Assembly: GCF_004804355.1 (NCBI RefSeq) | Contig: NZ_SRWZ01000002.1 | Span: 558,001 to 622,000, forward strand | Source: Cognatitamlana onchidii | Lineage (GTDB): Bacteria; Bacteroidota; Bacteroidia; Flavobacteriales; Flavobacteriaceae | Direction: 5' to 3' | Length of the DNA: 64,000 bases | Part shown: positions 16,144 to 27,900 of the stretch, piece by piece | How the letters are laid out: the number at the start of each line of letters is the position of its first letter | How positions within the stretch are numbered: the stretch's first letter is position 1 | The notes under the pieces: model-generated | The model's input: only the letters and a program-made list of their open reading frames with translations | Told to the model about the DNA's origin: nothing | Databases searched by the model: none | Position numbers and translations under genes: made by a program

Positions 16144-18561
16144 ATGAAAAAATATATTTTACATATATTGATATTTGCATGCTGTTCGTCTTTTTTTTTG
16201 AATGGACAGGAAGGGGGCGTGGTAGCCCTAAATTTACCTGTTAGAAATTCTCTAAAGTTTAATAGACAGTTGGTTAATCCAACGTTTAGTTTTGTTAGAG
16301 AGCAAAATAAATATATTAGCTTTACCAATAAACGCGAATGGGGTCAATTTAATAATGCCCCATTAACTTATATTGCTGGATATTCCGGTAGGTTTAAAGA
16401 AAACATTGGAGCAGGATTGAGTTTATTTCAACAAAACTATGGGGTTTTAACAACGTTTGGAGGGGTTGCCAATTTTGCCTATAATGTGGTGTTGAGCCGC
16501 GATAGTAATCTCACCTTTGGACTTAATTTAGGGGCTTATAGTAGTGGATTGAATCAAGGAAAAGTGGTGAGTAATTTTTCGGATCCAGCTCTGGATAATG
16601 TGCCGTCAAATATGTTAGTTACAGTTAATCCAGGAATAAACTATGGTACCGGATTTATTGATATAGGAGTTTCTCTCAACAATATTGTGGCCTATAACAT
16701 TTCAGAATCAAATATGCTGGAAGATAATCCTGAACAGGCTATTCAAGTTCATGGTATGTATACGGGCTACTTTAATAGTAGAGGTTTTTTCGATGAAAGT
16801 AAATTTACTGGTTTTATTCGTTCAGAGTTTAAACCAGATCAAACCATTATTTCGGGGCTTATGATGGTAAGCGTACCAAAGGGATTATGGGGGCAAGTGG
16901 GTTATAACACGTTGCATGGTTTTTCAGCAGGAGTCGGGTTAAATATTAGTTCTCAGATAGCCATTGAGTATAATTATGAAAAAGCATTGGGAGACATAAA
17001 TGTACTTGGACACTCTCATGACATTACTATAGCTTACAGGTTTAAAGATAATAATAGATATGACTATAGTGGGGACGATAGGGAAGAAGCCTTGCTTATA
17101 AAAGAAAACAAAAGAAGTAAAGTAGCAAAACGAAATCCAAGAACGAAACCAGACCCAAGAAAAACTAGTAAAGCGAAAGAAAACGGTACTGAGCTTGCAG
17201 CGGCTGCTTTATTGGTACAACAAAATAAAGAGAAGGAAGCTGCTAGATTAAAAGCCGAACAAGAAGCCCAGGCTTTAGCAGAAGCAGAACGATTAAAGGC
17301 AGAGGAAGCAGCACAGCGTCAATCAGAAGATGCTACTAGATTAAAAGCCGAACAAGAAGCCCAGGCTTTAGCAGAAGCGGAACGATTAGAGGCAGAGGAA
17401 GCAGCACAACGTCAAGCAGAAGAAGCTGCTAGATTAAAAGCCGAACAAGAAGCCCAGGCTTTAGCAGAAGCGGAACGATTAAAGGCAGAGGAAGCAGCGC
17501 AACGTCAATCAGAAGAAGCTGCTAGATTAAAAGCCGAACAAGAAGCCCAGGCTTTAGCAGAAGCGGAACGATTAGAGGCAGAGGAAGCAGCACAGCGTCA
17601 ATCAGAAGAAGCTGCTAGACTAAAAGCCGAACAAGAAGCCCAGGCTTTAGCCGGAGCGGAAGAAGAAGTTGTGCAAGCGCCTATAGTGCCAACAGATGAG
17701 GCTACTAAAGAAATGAATGAAATCACTCAAGAAGCCTTACAATCGGATAAAGAGCAAGATGAATTGTTGAGCCAATTAGCTGATAAGGTAAGTGCTAAGC
17801 AAAAAGATTTAGACGATTTAATTGAAGAAAACGACTTAAGTGAGCAAGGTATAATAAAACCACCTAAACCGTTTAAAAGTATTAGTGAGGAAAACCGAGA
17901 ACTTGAGGCTTTAACTTCAAAGATTGATAAGGTAATTAAGTCTCAAAATAGCAATATTAGAAGATTAGATAACATCTATAAACAAAGATTAAAAACGGTA
18001 TCTAATTCTGACGATCCAACTAATAAGTTTTATAAACAAAAAATAAAAGATCTGAAATCTAAGCAATTAAAGGCCATTCAATTAAGACAAAGTTCGGTGT
18101 TGAGAATTGAACAACTTAAAGAGGATATTAAAATTGAAAGAAAGCGTAGAATTCAGCGGGCTCTTTATGATAATGAAGATGATAGATATAATAAAGATAG
18201 AGCTAGTCTCGAAAGAATTAAGCAAACAACCTCGGTAAGTGTTGTTCCTTTGAAAGCAAGTGATTTTGATTCTGGTGAAACATTGGATAATATCCAAATA
18301 ATTAAAGGTCTTAAGCATGTAGAAGAGGGCTACTATTTGGTGGTTGCTATCCATTCAGATGTTAAGAAAAGAGACGACTTCTTAAAAAAGGCGGTTGCGG
18401 CTGGCGAGTCCAATATTGATTTCTTCTATGATGTAAATACAAGTAAATATTATATCTATTATGACAAGCACTCAAATATTAGCTCTGCGCAGAATACGAT
18501 GGCAACAAAAGGCAGTAAAGCTTATAATAACAATATGTCTATTGTAAGGATTGAAGATTAA
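16144..18561 (+). CDS. sprD: PorP/SprF-domain protein with coiled-coil repeats and SPOR-like tail, SprD-like
   Basis: This 805-residue protein has three parts. After a signal peptide (about 1-21) comes a PorP/SprF-type outer-membrane domain (about 22-300). Then a highly charged region (about 300-700) contains four full 31-residue repeats plus a partial one (residues 368-506), rich in Ala, Glu, Arg and Lys, sure to form a long helix or coiled coil. The last 100 residues (HVEEGYYLVVAIHSDVKKR from about 726) look like a SPOR domain, which binds peptidoglycan. The design suggests an outer-membrane anchor tethered through the periplasm to the cell wall. It starts 1 bp after sprC and is followed by a terminator. 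The sprD symbol is by gene order and domain content. Confidence 0.75.
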   Translation: MKKYILHILIFACCSSFFLNGQEGGVVALNLPVRNSLKFNRQLVNPTFSFVREQNKYISFTNKREWGQFNNAPLTYIAGYSGRFKENIGAGLSLFQQNYGVLTTFGGVANFAYNVVLSRDSNLTFGLNLGAYSSGLNQGKVVSNFSDPALDNVPSNMLVTVNPGINYGTGFIDIGVSLNNIVAYNISESNMLEDNPEQAIQVHGMYTGYFNSRGFFDESKFTGFIRSEFKPDQTIISGLMMVSVPKGLWGQVGYNTLHGFSAGVGLNISSQIAIEYNYEKALGDINVLGHSHDITIAYRFKDNNRYDYSGDDREEALLIKENKRSKVAKRNPRTKPDPRKTSKAKENGTELAAAALLVQQNKEKEAARLKAEQEAQALAEAERLKAEEAAQRQSEDATRLKAEQEAQALAEAERLEAEEAAQRQAEEAARLKAEQEAQALAEAERLKAEEAAQRQSEEAARLKAEQEAQALAEAERLEAEEAAQRQSEEAARLKAEQEAQALAGAEEEVVQAPIVPTDEATKEMNEITQEALQSDKEQDELLSQLADKVSAKQKDLDDLIEENDLSEQGIIKPPKPFKSISEENRELEALTSKIDKVIKSQNSNIRRLDNIYKQRLKTVSNSDDPTNKFYKQKIKDLKSKQLKAIQLRQSSVLRIEQLKEDIKIERKRRIQRALYDNEDDRYNKDRASLERIKQTTSVSVVPLKASDFDSGETLDNIQIIKGLKHVEEGYYLVVAIHSDVKKRDDFLKKAVAAGESNIDFFYDVNTSKYYIYYDKHSNISSAQNTMATKGSKAYNNNMSIVRIED
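17245..17661 (+). repeat. 93-bp coding minisatellite in the sprD-like gene (4.5 copies)
   Basis: Units start at 17245, 17338, 17431, 17524 and 17617 (partial), each encoding RLKAEQEAQALAEAER... of 31 residues. Copies alternate between ERLKAEE and ERLEAEE, so the present array may have grown by duplication of a two-unit block. Nearly identical DNA makes length change by slippage or recombination likely. Confidence 0.95.
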
Positions 18562-18627
18562 TACTAATAAATTAGTTAGTTAGGTAATAATTTATAGGTA
18601 TAGTTTTTTGGTGTCCATGTTATATGC

Positions 18628-18672
18628 AAAATAGCACTAGTTAGAAACAATTCTGATTGGTGCTATTTTTTT
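18628..18672 (+). terminator. Rho-independent terminator after the sprD-like gene
   Basis: AAAATAGCAC (18628-18637) pairs with GTGCTATTTT (18660-18669) and is followed by further T to 18672. It separates the sprCD unit from the adhesin gene. Confidence 0.75.
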
Positions 18673-18849
18673 GTTAATCAGTATTTAATTAAAGCGTTGA
18701 AGCATATGAATTTGGAGTTATAGAAGAACTAATCACTTTAAATGTAAGATAAGTACTTCTTTTTAGTGTTATTTTTAGGTTAAAACGTAATTATTTACCG
18801 ATTAATAGTAATTTAATAGCCTTTTTACTTGTGCTTCACAAAAAAAATC

Positions 18850-18863
18850 CGATATTTATATCG
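18850..18863 (+). promoter_or_regulatory. CGAT-N6-ATCG dyad 150 bp before the first adhesin start
   Basis: CGATATTTATATCG is a dyad with arms CGATAT/ATATCG. The near-identical CGATATTTAAATCG lies at exactly the same distance (150 bp) before the second adhesin start. Flanking TTAAAAGCAA is also similar (CTAAGAGCAA there). Probably a transcription-factor site. Confidence 0.5.
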
Positions 18864-18954
18864 ATTAAAAGCAATAAAATCAGATTAAGTGTAAAATATT
18901 GAAGTTTAAATCTTACTTGGTTTTATGTTTTTGAATTAACAAACTAACTAGTCG

Positions 18955-18985
18955 TATTTCTTTTTTAGCCTTAAAAAAAGAAATA
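18955..18985 (+). promoter_or_regulatory. Leader hairpin of the first adhesin gene
   Basis: TATTTCTTTTTT (18955-18966) and AAAAAAGAAATA (18974-18985) form a 12-bp perfect stem around AGCCTTA, ending 14 nt before the ATG. A similar hairpin with an AAGCC-containing loop precedes the second adhesin gene. A role in translation or mRNA stability is inferred. Confidence 0.5.
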
Positions 18986-18999
18986 TAAAAACAACCATT

Positions 19000-21900
19000 A
19001 TGAACAAACCTACTTGTTTGGCAGTCATATTTATTTTGTTTCAAAAGATCTATTCGGTGATTTTGAAATTCCTTTCGCCAAATCAAAAGGTCGTTACTTT
19101 TTTACTGTTGGTTAGTATTTTATTATTTAGTAACCAGTCGTTTGCACAATTAGCAGTCCCTTTTTCGCCAAGATTGCCTGGAGGAAATATTAAAGTAAAA
19201 GGAGATATTGTCTTGATAGGTAATACGGTTATTACTGGTCAAGGGTTAGGGCTTCCCTTTAACGGATCGGGTAACAATAACTCCTATGATGGAGAATATA
19301 TAAATGTTGCAAGTGGAGGAGATCCAAGTATTTTTAGTTCAAGTACAGCAGATTTAAACTTAAATAATCCATGTAAAAAAATTGTATTTGCCGGCTTGTA
19401 TTGGGCATCAGTTTATCCAAATGAGGTAGGCACTAATGGCAGTCAACAGTTTGAAGGAACACCAAGACTAGAGGATTGGAATCAAGTAAAATTTAAGCTT
19501 CCCACAGGAGGTTTTATTGATTTGGTTGCCGATAATAATCCAGACCCAGTTGGCGAAGAGGATGATATTATATTTGATGGCTACGATCCGGTTAACATAA
19601 ATAATTCATTTAAAGATTCTCCAATTGTATGTTACAAAAACGTTACTAATTTGCTTCAGGGTTTAACAGAGGCAGATGGTACATACACGGTTGCTAATTT
19701 AAGGGCAACCAGAGGGGATAGAAGAGGAGGCTGTGCTGCAGGTTGGACCCTTGTTGTAATTTACGAGAGTCCGCAACTTCCAAGTAAATTCATCTCTGTT
19801 TTTGATGGTTATGCAGGAGTTCAAGGTAGTACTACGCTTGATATTCCTGTTTCTGGGTTTCAAACCTTACCCGCACCACTTCCGGTTAATGCTAAAATAG
19901 GGGTGGCTGCTCTAGAAGGTGACTTAGGTATAGGTGGTGACACATTTAGATTCAAAGCAAGTACATCAGGTACTTATACTAATTTAAGTGATGCATTGAA
20001 TTCAAATAGTAATTTTTTCAACTCAAAAATCACTAACGATGGAGCCTATATGACTAATAGAAATCCTAATAGTGAAAATGTACTTGGTTTTGATATTGCC
20101 AATGTTAGAATTCCAAATCCGAGTAATTCGGTTTTACCGAATGATGCTACAGCAGGTGATTTAAGATTGACAACTAGTGGCGATGGTTACGGGGCGTTTG
20201 TAACGTCTTTTGCTGTTGATATTATTGAACCAAATATAGTACTCACGAAAATTGTTGAAGATGAATTAGGTAATAACATTGGAGGAGAGGTTGTTAATTT
20301 AGGACAGCAACTAAACTATGTTATCGGTTTTCAAAACACAGGAAATGATGATGCAACAGGTTATACCATAAGAGATGTGCTTCCTACTAATGTTGTATTT
20401 AATTACCCTTCTGACATAGCACCTTTGCCGCCAGGAGTAACTATTGATAGCTATGATGCTGCTACTAGAGAAATTATATTTAGAGTGGATGATTCAGTAG
20501 TTACAGAATTTGGTCCGTTGCTAGAGATTCGCTTTAGTGTACGCGTTGTTGAATTTTGTAATCTTTTAAATGACGCCTGCTCTAATAGTGTTAATAATCA
20601 GGCATACGGTACCTACAGAAGTAAATTGAATCCATCTTTTATTATTTCTGATGACCCGAGTTATGATATAAATAACGGATGCTTATTGGCGCCTCAAGCT
20701 ACTAACTTTCTGGCAGATATTGATAGTTGTACATACACAGAAGAGGTCATTTTATGTGGTGCAAGTGTAACCTTAACGGCACCTGGTGGATATGATTCTT
20801 ATGAGTGGTCTACAAGTCCAACCTTTAGCCCAATAATCGGCACAAACCAAAGTATCGATATTACCAGTACAGGGACTTATTATGTGAAAAATAATGCATT
20901 AGCGCCCTGTCAAACAACTGACAAGCAATTTGATGTGATTACCTTTGGTGCCAATGTAGTTAATCCTGTATTCCCCTATGCGGATCAAACAGTGACTTGT
21001 CCAAATGATGGAAAACAGTTACCGAATATTTTTTTATGCGGAGGAATAGGAGGTAAATTAATTCAAACCAATCTATCTGATACGACTTCAATGATATGGG
21101 AAGTATTAGATGAATCAAGCTGTTCGACCGTTTTTGATGATCGCTGTGCAAATGAGTCTTCTAGTTGTGTTTGGAATCAAGTACAAACAGGACCAGACTT
21201 TATGGCCGATACTGCCGGCCAATATAGATTAACATTAAACTATCCAGGAGGATGTTTTAATCGTTTTTATTTTAACGTTTATACCAACCTTTTAAGTCCT
21301 AACGTATCGTCTGCAGATATTTTTTGTGATAGCAATGGAAAAATTGTTATTGGAGGTGTACCCAGTGGCTATGAATATAGTATTGACGGGACCAACTATC
21401 AAACGAGTAATACGTTCGATATTTCGACTCCAGATTTATATACCGTTTATATAAAGCAAATAGGCGTATCGCCTAACCCTTGTATTTTTACAGTTCCTGA
21501 TGTTCAAATTAGGGATCGAAACTTTTCTGTTTCTACAATAATCAATCAACCTTTTTGTAATGGAAATCAAGGCAATGTTGTGATTGCCGTAAATGATGTT
21601 AGGCCACAGTATTACTACGCCATTTCTCAAGGAACTAGCTTAATACAAAGTATTGGCCCAGTTACCGATGGAGGACATACATTTTTTAATTTAAGCCCAG
21701 GGACTTATACTATTGAGGTATCCACTGAAGATGGTTGTACATTTTCAGAAGATATTGAAATAATAGATCCCCCATTGTTAGTGGCTACATCAGCTTTAAC
21801 AACCCCATTAACATGCACGGACGGAGAGATTACGGTAACTCCTGTGGGAGGAACACCGCCGTACTATTATTTTGTAAATAGTAGCAGTACGTTTGAAACC

Positions 21901-24900
21901 ATTCCAACCATTCCTGTTTCTAGCTCAGGTACTTTTGATATTGAAGTCGTGGATTCAAACAACTGCTCTGCAACAATTTCAATTACAGTTAATCAGGTAG
22001 CTGAACCAGAATTTAATGTGTCTCATAGCGATATATTATGTTACGGTGATAATGCGGGACAAATACAGTTTAATGTAACAAACGCTAATGGATATGCCAT
22101 TGAGTTTAGTATTGACAATGGGCTTAACTATCAAACCAGTTCTGTTTTTTCAAATTTGACTTCGGGATCCTATCAAGCTATGATACGATATACGTTAAAC
22201 ACGTCTCAATGTTTAACTACCCCACAGAATATTGATATTCTTGAACCTTTTTCTACAGTAACGGCATCGGCTGGAGTATCCCAGCTAGCTGGTTGTGGGC
22301 CTTCTGGAGAGGGTGCACTAAGAATAACAAATCCACAAGGCGGGGTGCCACCCTATGAATTTAGTTTTGATAATCAAGCTTCTTGGACAACAACAAACGA
22401 AGCATTTTTAGCTCCTGGAACATATACGTTGTATGCTAGGGACTCCAATGGATGCGTGTACCCCATGCCAGATATTATTATAGATCAAGAACCATTGGCA
22501 CCTACTATTAGTATCTCTGATCCAGATTTTAACTGTGATGGCTCTGCAAACACTACCGTTACTATTACAAACCCAGGAACAGATGCTTTTACTTACACTT
22601 ATTTATTAGATGGGGTATTAAACCCGAATACGGCAGACCCAGAAGTTTTCGAGAATGTCCCGGATGGACCTCATACAGTTAGTGTAACCTACCAGTTAGA
22701 GACTGTACCAACTTATAGTAATTTACTTTTGGAAGATTTTGGCTCTGGGCCAGATGTAAGTTCACCAGGAATTAACCCTGCGTTTTGTTTCGAACGTCAA
22801 GTTGCAGCTACTAGTTGTAACGGGGATTTTCGTTTGGGGAATGGAGAGTATACCATTACCAATCGACTTAAAGGTAGTATTTATGGCGGGTGGCATAATC
22901 CTGTGGATCATACTTCGGGGAGTGCAAATGGCAGGTACATGGCTGTAGATGCCGGAAGTGTTATACCGAATAATGCTGTATTATACAGAAAGCGTATTAA
23001 TGATATTATTCCGAATAGACCGATTCAAGTACGTTTTTATGCAACTAACCTTTTAAGAATGGGAAATACACAACCCGATGCGTCGCTTACAGTTGAACTT
23101 CAGGATATCAATGGCGTTGCATTATCTTCTGAATCTACAGGAGGCATTCCAAAAACGAATGATTGGGTAGAGTATAACAGAACCATTAATCCGGGAAACA
23201 ACACATCGTTGGATTTTGTTTTGAGACTTGAAGTATCTCAAACTAATGGTATTGATTTTGCAGTTGATGATATTCAGGTGTTTCAATTACCAACAGCTTG
23301 TATTACCCAAAGAGATTTTCCAATTGTTATTGATTCTGGAAATGCTTTTTCAGCAAGAATTTTAAGAGCAACTAATGAAACATGTGTTGGAGCAGACGAT
23401 GGAACTATTACCATTTCAGCCCAAAATTTTGATTCAACTAATGGATTCCAATATTCTTTAGACGGTATAAATTGGATTACAGAGATGTCGTCTCCGCATA
23501 CAATTCAGGGACTATCTGATGGTAGTTATAACGTTCAAATACGCTATGATGCGGTCGAGGTAGGATGTGATTTCAGTTTTAATCAAAGTATAGCAGCGGC
23601 TAATCCGCTTGGGGTAACTACTTCTGAAAGCCCTGTTACTTGTAATGATGGTGCTACCGTTACTGCAATAGGAACAGGTGGTGTACCTCCATATTCTTAC
23701 GATTTGTTAGATGATACAACGGCAACAGTTATTAATAGTTTTCCAGCAAATGGCGTATTGGTAAATGTTCCTGCAGGGAATTACTTGGTAAGAGTGACCG
23801 ATGCAAATGGCTGTTTAGAAACCACAACACTTAACCTAGTCGATTCAGAACTTCCTTCTGCAACTATTATTAATGCAGATTATTGTTACGATACATCCAA
23901 TCAAGCTACCCTAGAAGTTTCTGCATCTGGAGGTCAATCGCCTTATCAATATAGTATTAATGGGGGGGCTTTCCAATCAAATCCAAGATTTACAGGATTA
24001 ACACCAGGTACATACAATATAACGATAAGAGACGCCTACGGATGTGAATTTACATTACCTACGGAAACTATAGAACCTAGCGTTACTATAAGCAGTGTTT
24101 TAACCAAGGAGTTAGATTGTACTGCGTCACCAGATGGTATTATTTCAGGAACCATCACAAATGGTTACTCAGATTCAAGTTCTAATTATCAATATGCAGT
24201 GTCATTTAATGGAGGCACATTTACAAGTTTGGGATCGGTGGGTACTACATTTACCTATACAGCATCCGCCAGTGGAACTTATCAATTTCAAGTTACCGAT
24301 GATAATGCTTGTCAGGCTTTATCAAATATAGTTACAGTAGCTCCAATCGAGTTTCCAACAGCAACGCTCAATACGGTAAATCCATCATGTAATGGAGATA
24401 CCAACGGTTCAGTTCAAATTATTCCAGCTAACGGCGTTGCCCCATACGAATATAGTTTTAACGGATCTGGTTTTTCATCCACCTCGTTATATACAGGATT
24501 GAGTGCAGGTATTAATTATTTGTATGAGGTAAGAGATTCTAAAAATTGCGTATTTGCTAGTTCATTTGCATTATCAGAACCAACAACTCTGGTAGCTACA
24601 GCCAGTGCCACACCATTTTCATGTGATGCAGGAAATGGTAAACAAGCTGCTATCGTTACTATTAATGTTCCTACTACGGGAACGGCACCGTATACGTATA
24701 GTTTTAATGGATCTGGTTATAGCTCCAATAACACATTGACCATTAATGATAATGGTACAGACCAAATTATTAATTACTCGGTACAAGATGCCAATGGTTG
24801 TTCGGATGGTGGTTCTTTAACATTAACACAATTAAATCCACCAACAGATTTAGATTTTACAGCGACCGATATTACCTGCATAAACACAACATCTACAGCA

Positions 24901-27900
24901 ACACTTACTGCTACAAATGGTGTAGGGGCTTTAGAATATGAAACGATTGCACCATCGCCTATTATTTTTGGGAAACAATCGTCGAATGTGTTTACAGGTT
25001 TAACTCCAGGAACTTACCTTTTTAGGATAACCGATGCTAATGGTTGCTATTATAGCGAATCCACTATTATTAGTCCTGTTTCAGAAATTGTAGCAAGCGG
25101 ACAAGTAGTTAACAATGTTAGTTGCCATGGCGGTTCAGATGGTGCGGTAGGTTTTAGAACAGATCGTTTTTCTACATCATATAGCTATAGTTTTAATAGC
25201 GGAGCAACCGTATCTGGTCAAACAAATTCACGCTTATTCTTTAGTGGCTTGTCAGCAGGAGTCCAAACCATTACGGTGACTGATGATGTAACAGGTTGTA
25301 CGGCATCAACGTCGGTAACCATTACAGAGCCTACTAATGCTATAACTATTGATAGCGCAATAGCAACGAATGTACATTGTAATGCGTATAACTCGCAAAT
25401 TACAGTGAGCGCTTCTAATGGAACACCAGGTTATACGTATGCTGCCGTGGTATTTGGTAATCCAGCCCCAGCAAATGGAGATTACCAGAATAGTAACATT
25501 ATTAATATTGATACCTCTGCAGGATCAAACCTTATTTGGGATGTTTATGTGAAAGATTCTAATAATTGCATAGAGACTACAACTGTTACTGTTATTTTGG
25601 ATGCTGTACCCACGGTTACAGTGCCAACATTGGCTACCAACCAGTGTTCGGTAGCTTCAGGATTTACATTTACTGCAACAGGAACAGGTTTAGCGCCATT
25701 AACATACAGCATAAACGGAAGAGCTTCCTATCAAGCAAGCTCAACCTTTACGGTTAATGCGCCGGGAAGTTATACCGTAACGATAAAAGATGGGAATGGG
25801 TGTTTGGCTACTAGTGCTAATACCGTAGACGTTTATGAGCCTATTACAGCAAGTGCTTTATTGGTTAAAGATTTAACCTGTGCACCAGTACCTACTGATG
25901 CCAGTATTGATATTACAGTATCAGGAGGAAATGCGCCTTATACTTATGAAGTTAGTGATGACGGTGGTTCAACTTATTCTAGTTTTACAGGTTTGCCATT
26001 TACTACGTCTGTCGCTGATAATTATCAATTCCGAATTACGGATGCTAATGGTTGTGAGTTTATTACAGATGTTGTTGCGGTAACTAATCCAGTTAATCCA
26101 AATATTATTTCCGTGACTCCAACGCAATCCATTTTGTGTCATGGAGAAGAAACAGGAGTCATAAGTATTGTCATAGATAATGCATTAGGTTTGGCACCAT
26201 ATACCATTAATGTTTTTAACAATACAGAAAGTAGAGATTATGGAACCCAAACCTCTGGCTTAGATGCCGGCGATTATACGATTACGGTTACAGATGCCAA
26301 AGGGTGTACAGATACTGAATCAGTTACTATATCAGAACCAGTACTACTTGTTTTAGATTTTGATATAGATCCAATTACCTGCGGCGCAGGCGGGGTTTCT
26401 CTTGGTAGAATAATAATTAATTCGGTTACAGGAGGTACTGCAAATTATACATATCATGTTACTGGTGTGAACGGATATGATCGTGAGTTTTTCAACCAGA
26501 CCGGAGCAACACAAGTTTTTGAGGTTGTTGATTTTGGTTTGTATGAGATAATAATTTCAGACGCTAATGGTTGTAATGTTATTGAACAAGATATTTTGGT
26601 AGCATCACCACCGGACGACTTAGATATTGATATTGCTACCACTGTAGACTGTAGTTTAGGAGGCGAAGCAGAAGTCAGTATTGGTACAGCTACCACAATT
26701 ACTGGTACGGGACCTTTTTACTTCGCAATATATACGGGCCCAGGAATGGTTTGGGACAGTATTGTTGGAGGGTCAGCAATTTGGCAATTAGGGGCTGGAA
26801 CTCCGGTATCAACTACATTTACTGGATTGATTCCTGGTGCAATTTATACATTTATTGTATACGATGATGATTCAAAATGTTATTATTTTGAAACTGCAAC
26901 CACTCCCATTCAAACAAATTCGACGCTCAGTGTTTCAGGTTTAAGTTCGCAGAATGTCACTTGTAGGGGGAATGCTGATGGAAATGTGAGTTTTGATATA
27001 AATAGTTTTTATGCTTTAGGTGTTGATGTTCGATATGAGCTTCTTGATGCTCAATCACTAGTTTCAACTGGTTTTATCGGAACAGGAACGGTTCCTGCTA
27101 GTGGGGGGCTTTCAGTGTCTAACCTTGGCACCTTGGATTTTGGAAATTATATTGTAGCTATTGAGGAGCTAACTGGTTCTAATGCAGGTTGTGGTATAAC
27201 TACCTTACCTTTTAATATTACAGAATCTGCCATAGATTTAAGCCTTACCGCCTCGTCACCTAAAAATCAAAACTGTAATGAACTAGGCGCTATTTCAGCT
27301 ATAGCTCAAGGAGGAACGGCACCCTATGAGTATATATTACTTCCTGATACAGATCCTATGCCTACATCTACCGATCCAAGTTGGGCAACGCCAAACACAT
27401 TTACAACTAATACAGGCGCTTATACAGTTTATGTAAAAGATGCCTATGGATGTATTAGGGAAGCAGATGTGACAATTGGTTTAGACCCTGAACCAACCAT
27501 TGATCCAGTAGCGCAACAATGTTTTAACGGAACACCATTAACAATTAATTTGGTTGAAGGAACAGGAACAGCTTTACCACCATTAACGTATAGTATAGGA
27601 ACTGGAGGTGTACCTGCTGCATTCCAATCCAACAATATCTTTACAATGAGTACAGCAGGGACTTACGATTTATTTATTAAAGATGGAAATGGTTGTATAG
27701 CATCCAGAACGTATGTGGTTGAACCGCCTTTATTATTAGATGCCAATTTAACACAAGATTTATTATGTGGAACTGATGCTAGTATAACTTTAACACCAAG
27801 TGGTGGAGCATCAGGACCCTATTCTTTCGAAGTAAGTATCAATAGTGGAGTTTATAATGCTATACCGGGCTCTCCTTATACAACTGCGATTGCAGGAACC

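Larger units (their letters stand above)
18562..18999. other. Intergenic region between sprD-like gene and first adhesin gene
   Basis: These 438 bp hold a terminator for the sprCD unit (18628-18672), a palindromic element (18850-18863) and a hairpin just before the adhesin start (18955-18985). No gene is seen. The adhesin gene therefore has its own promoter here; no good TAnnTTTG box is visible (TATGTTTT near 18924 is the closest). Confidence 0.65.

Noticed and set aside
17245-17661. Regular repeat array considered as CRISPR
   Set aside because: The 93-bp units are contiguous, in frame and coding; there are no unique spacers and no cas genes.
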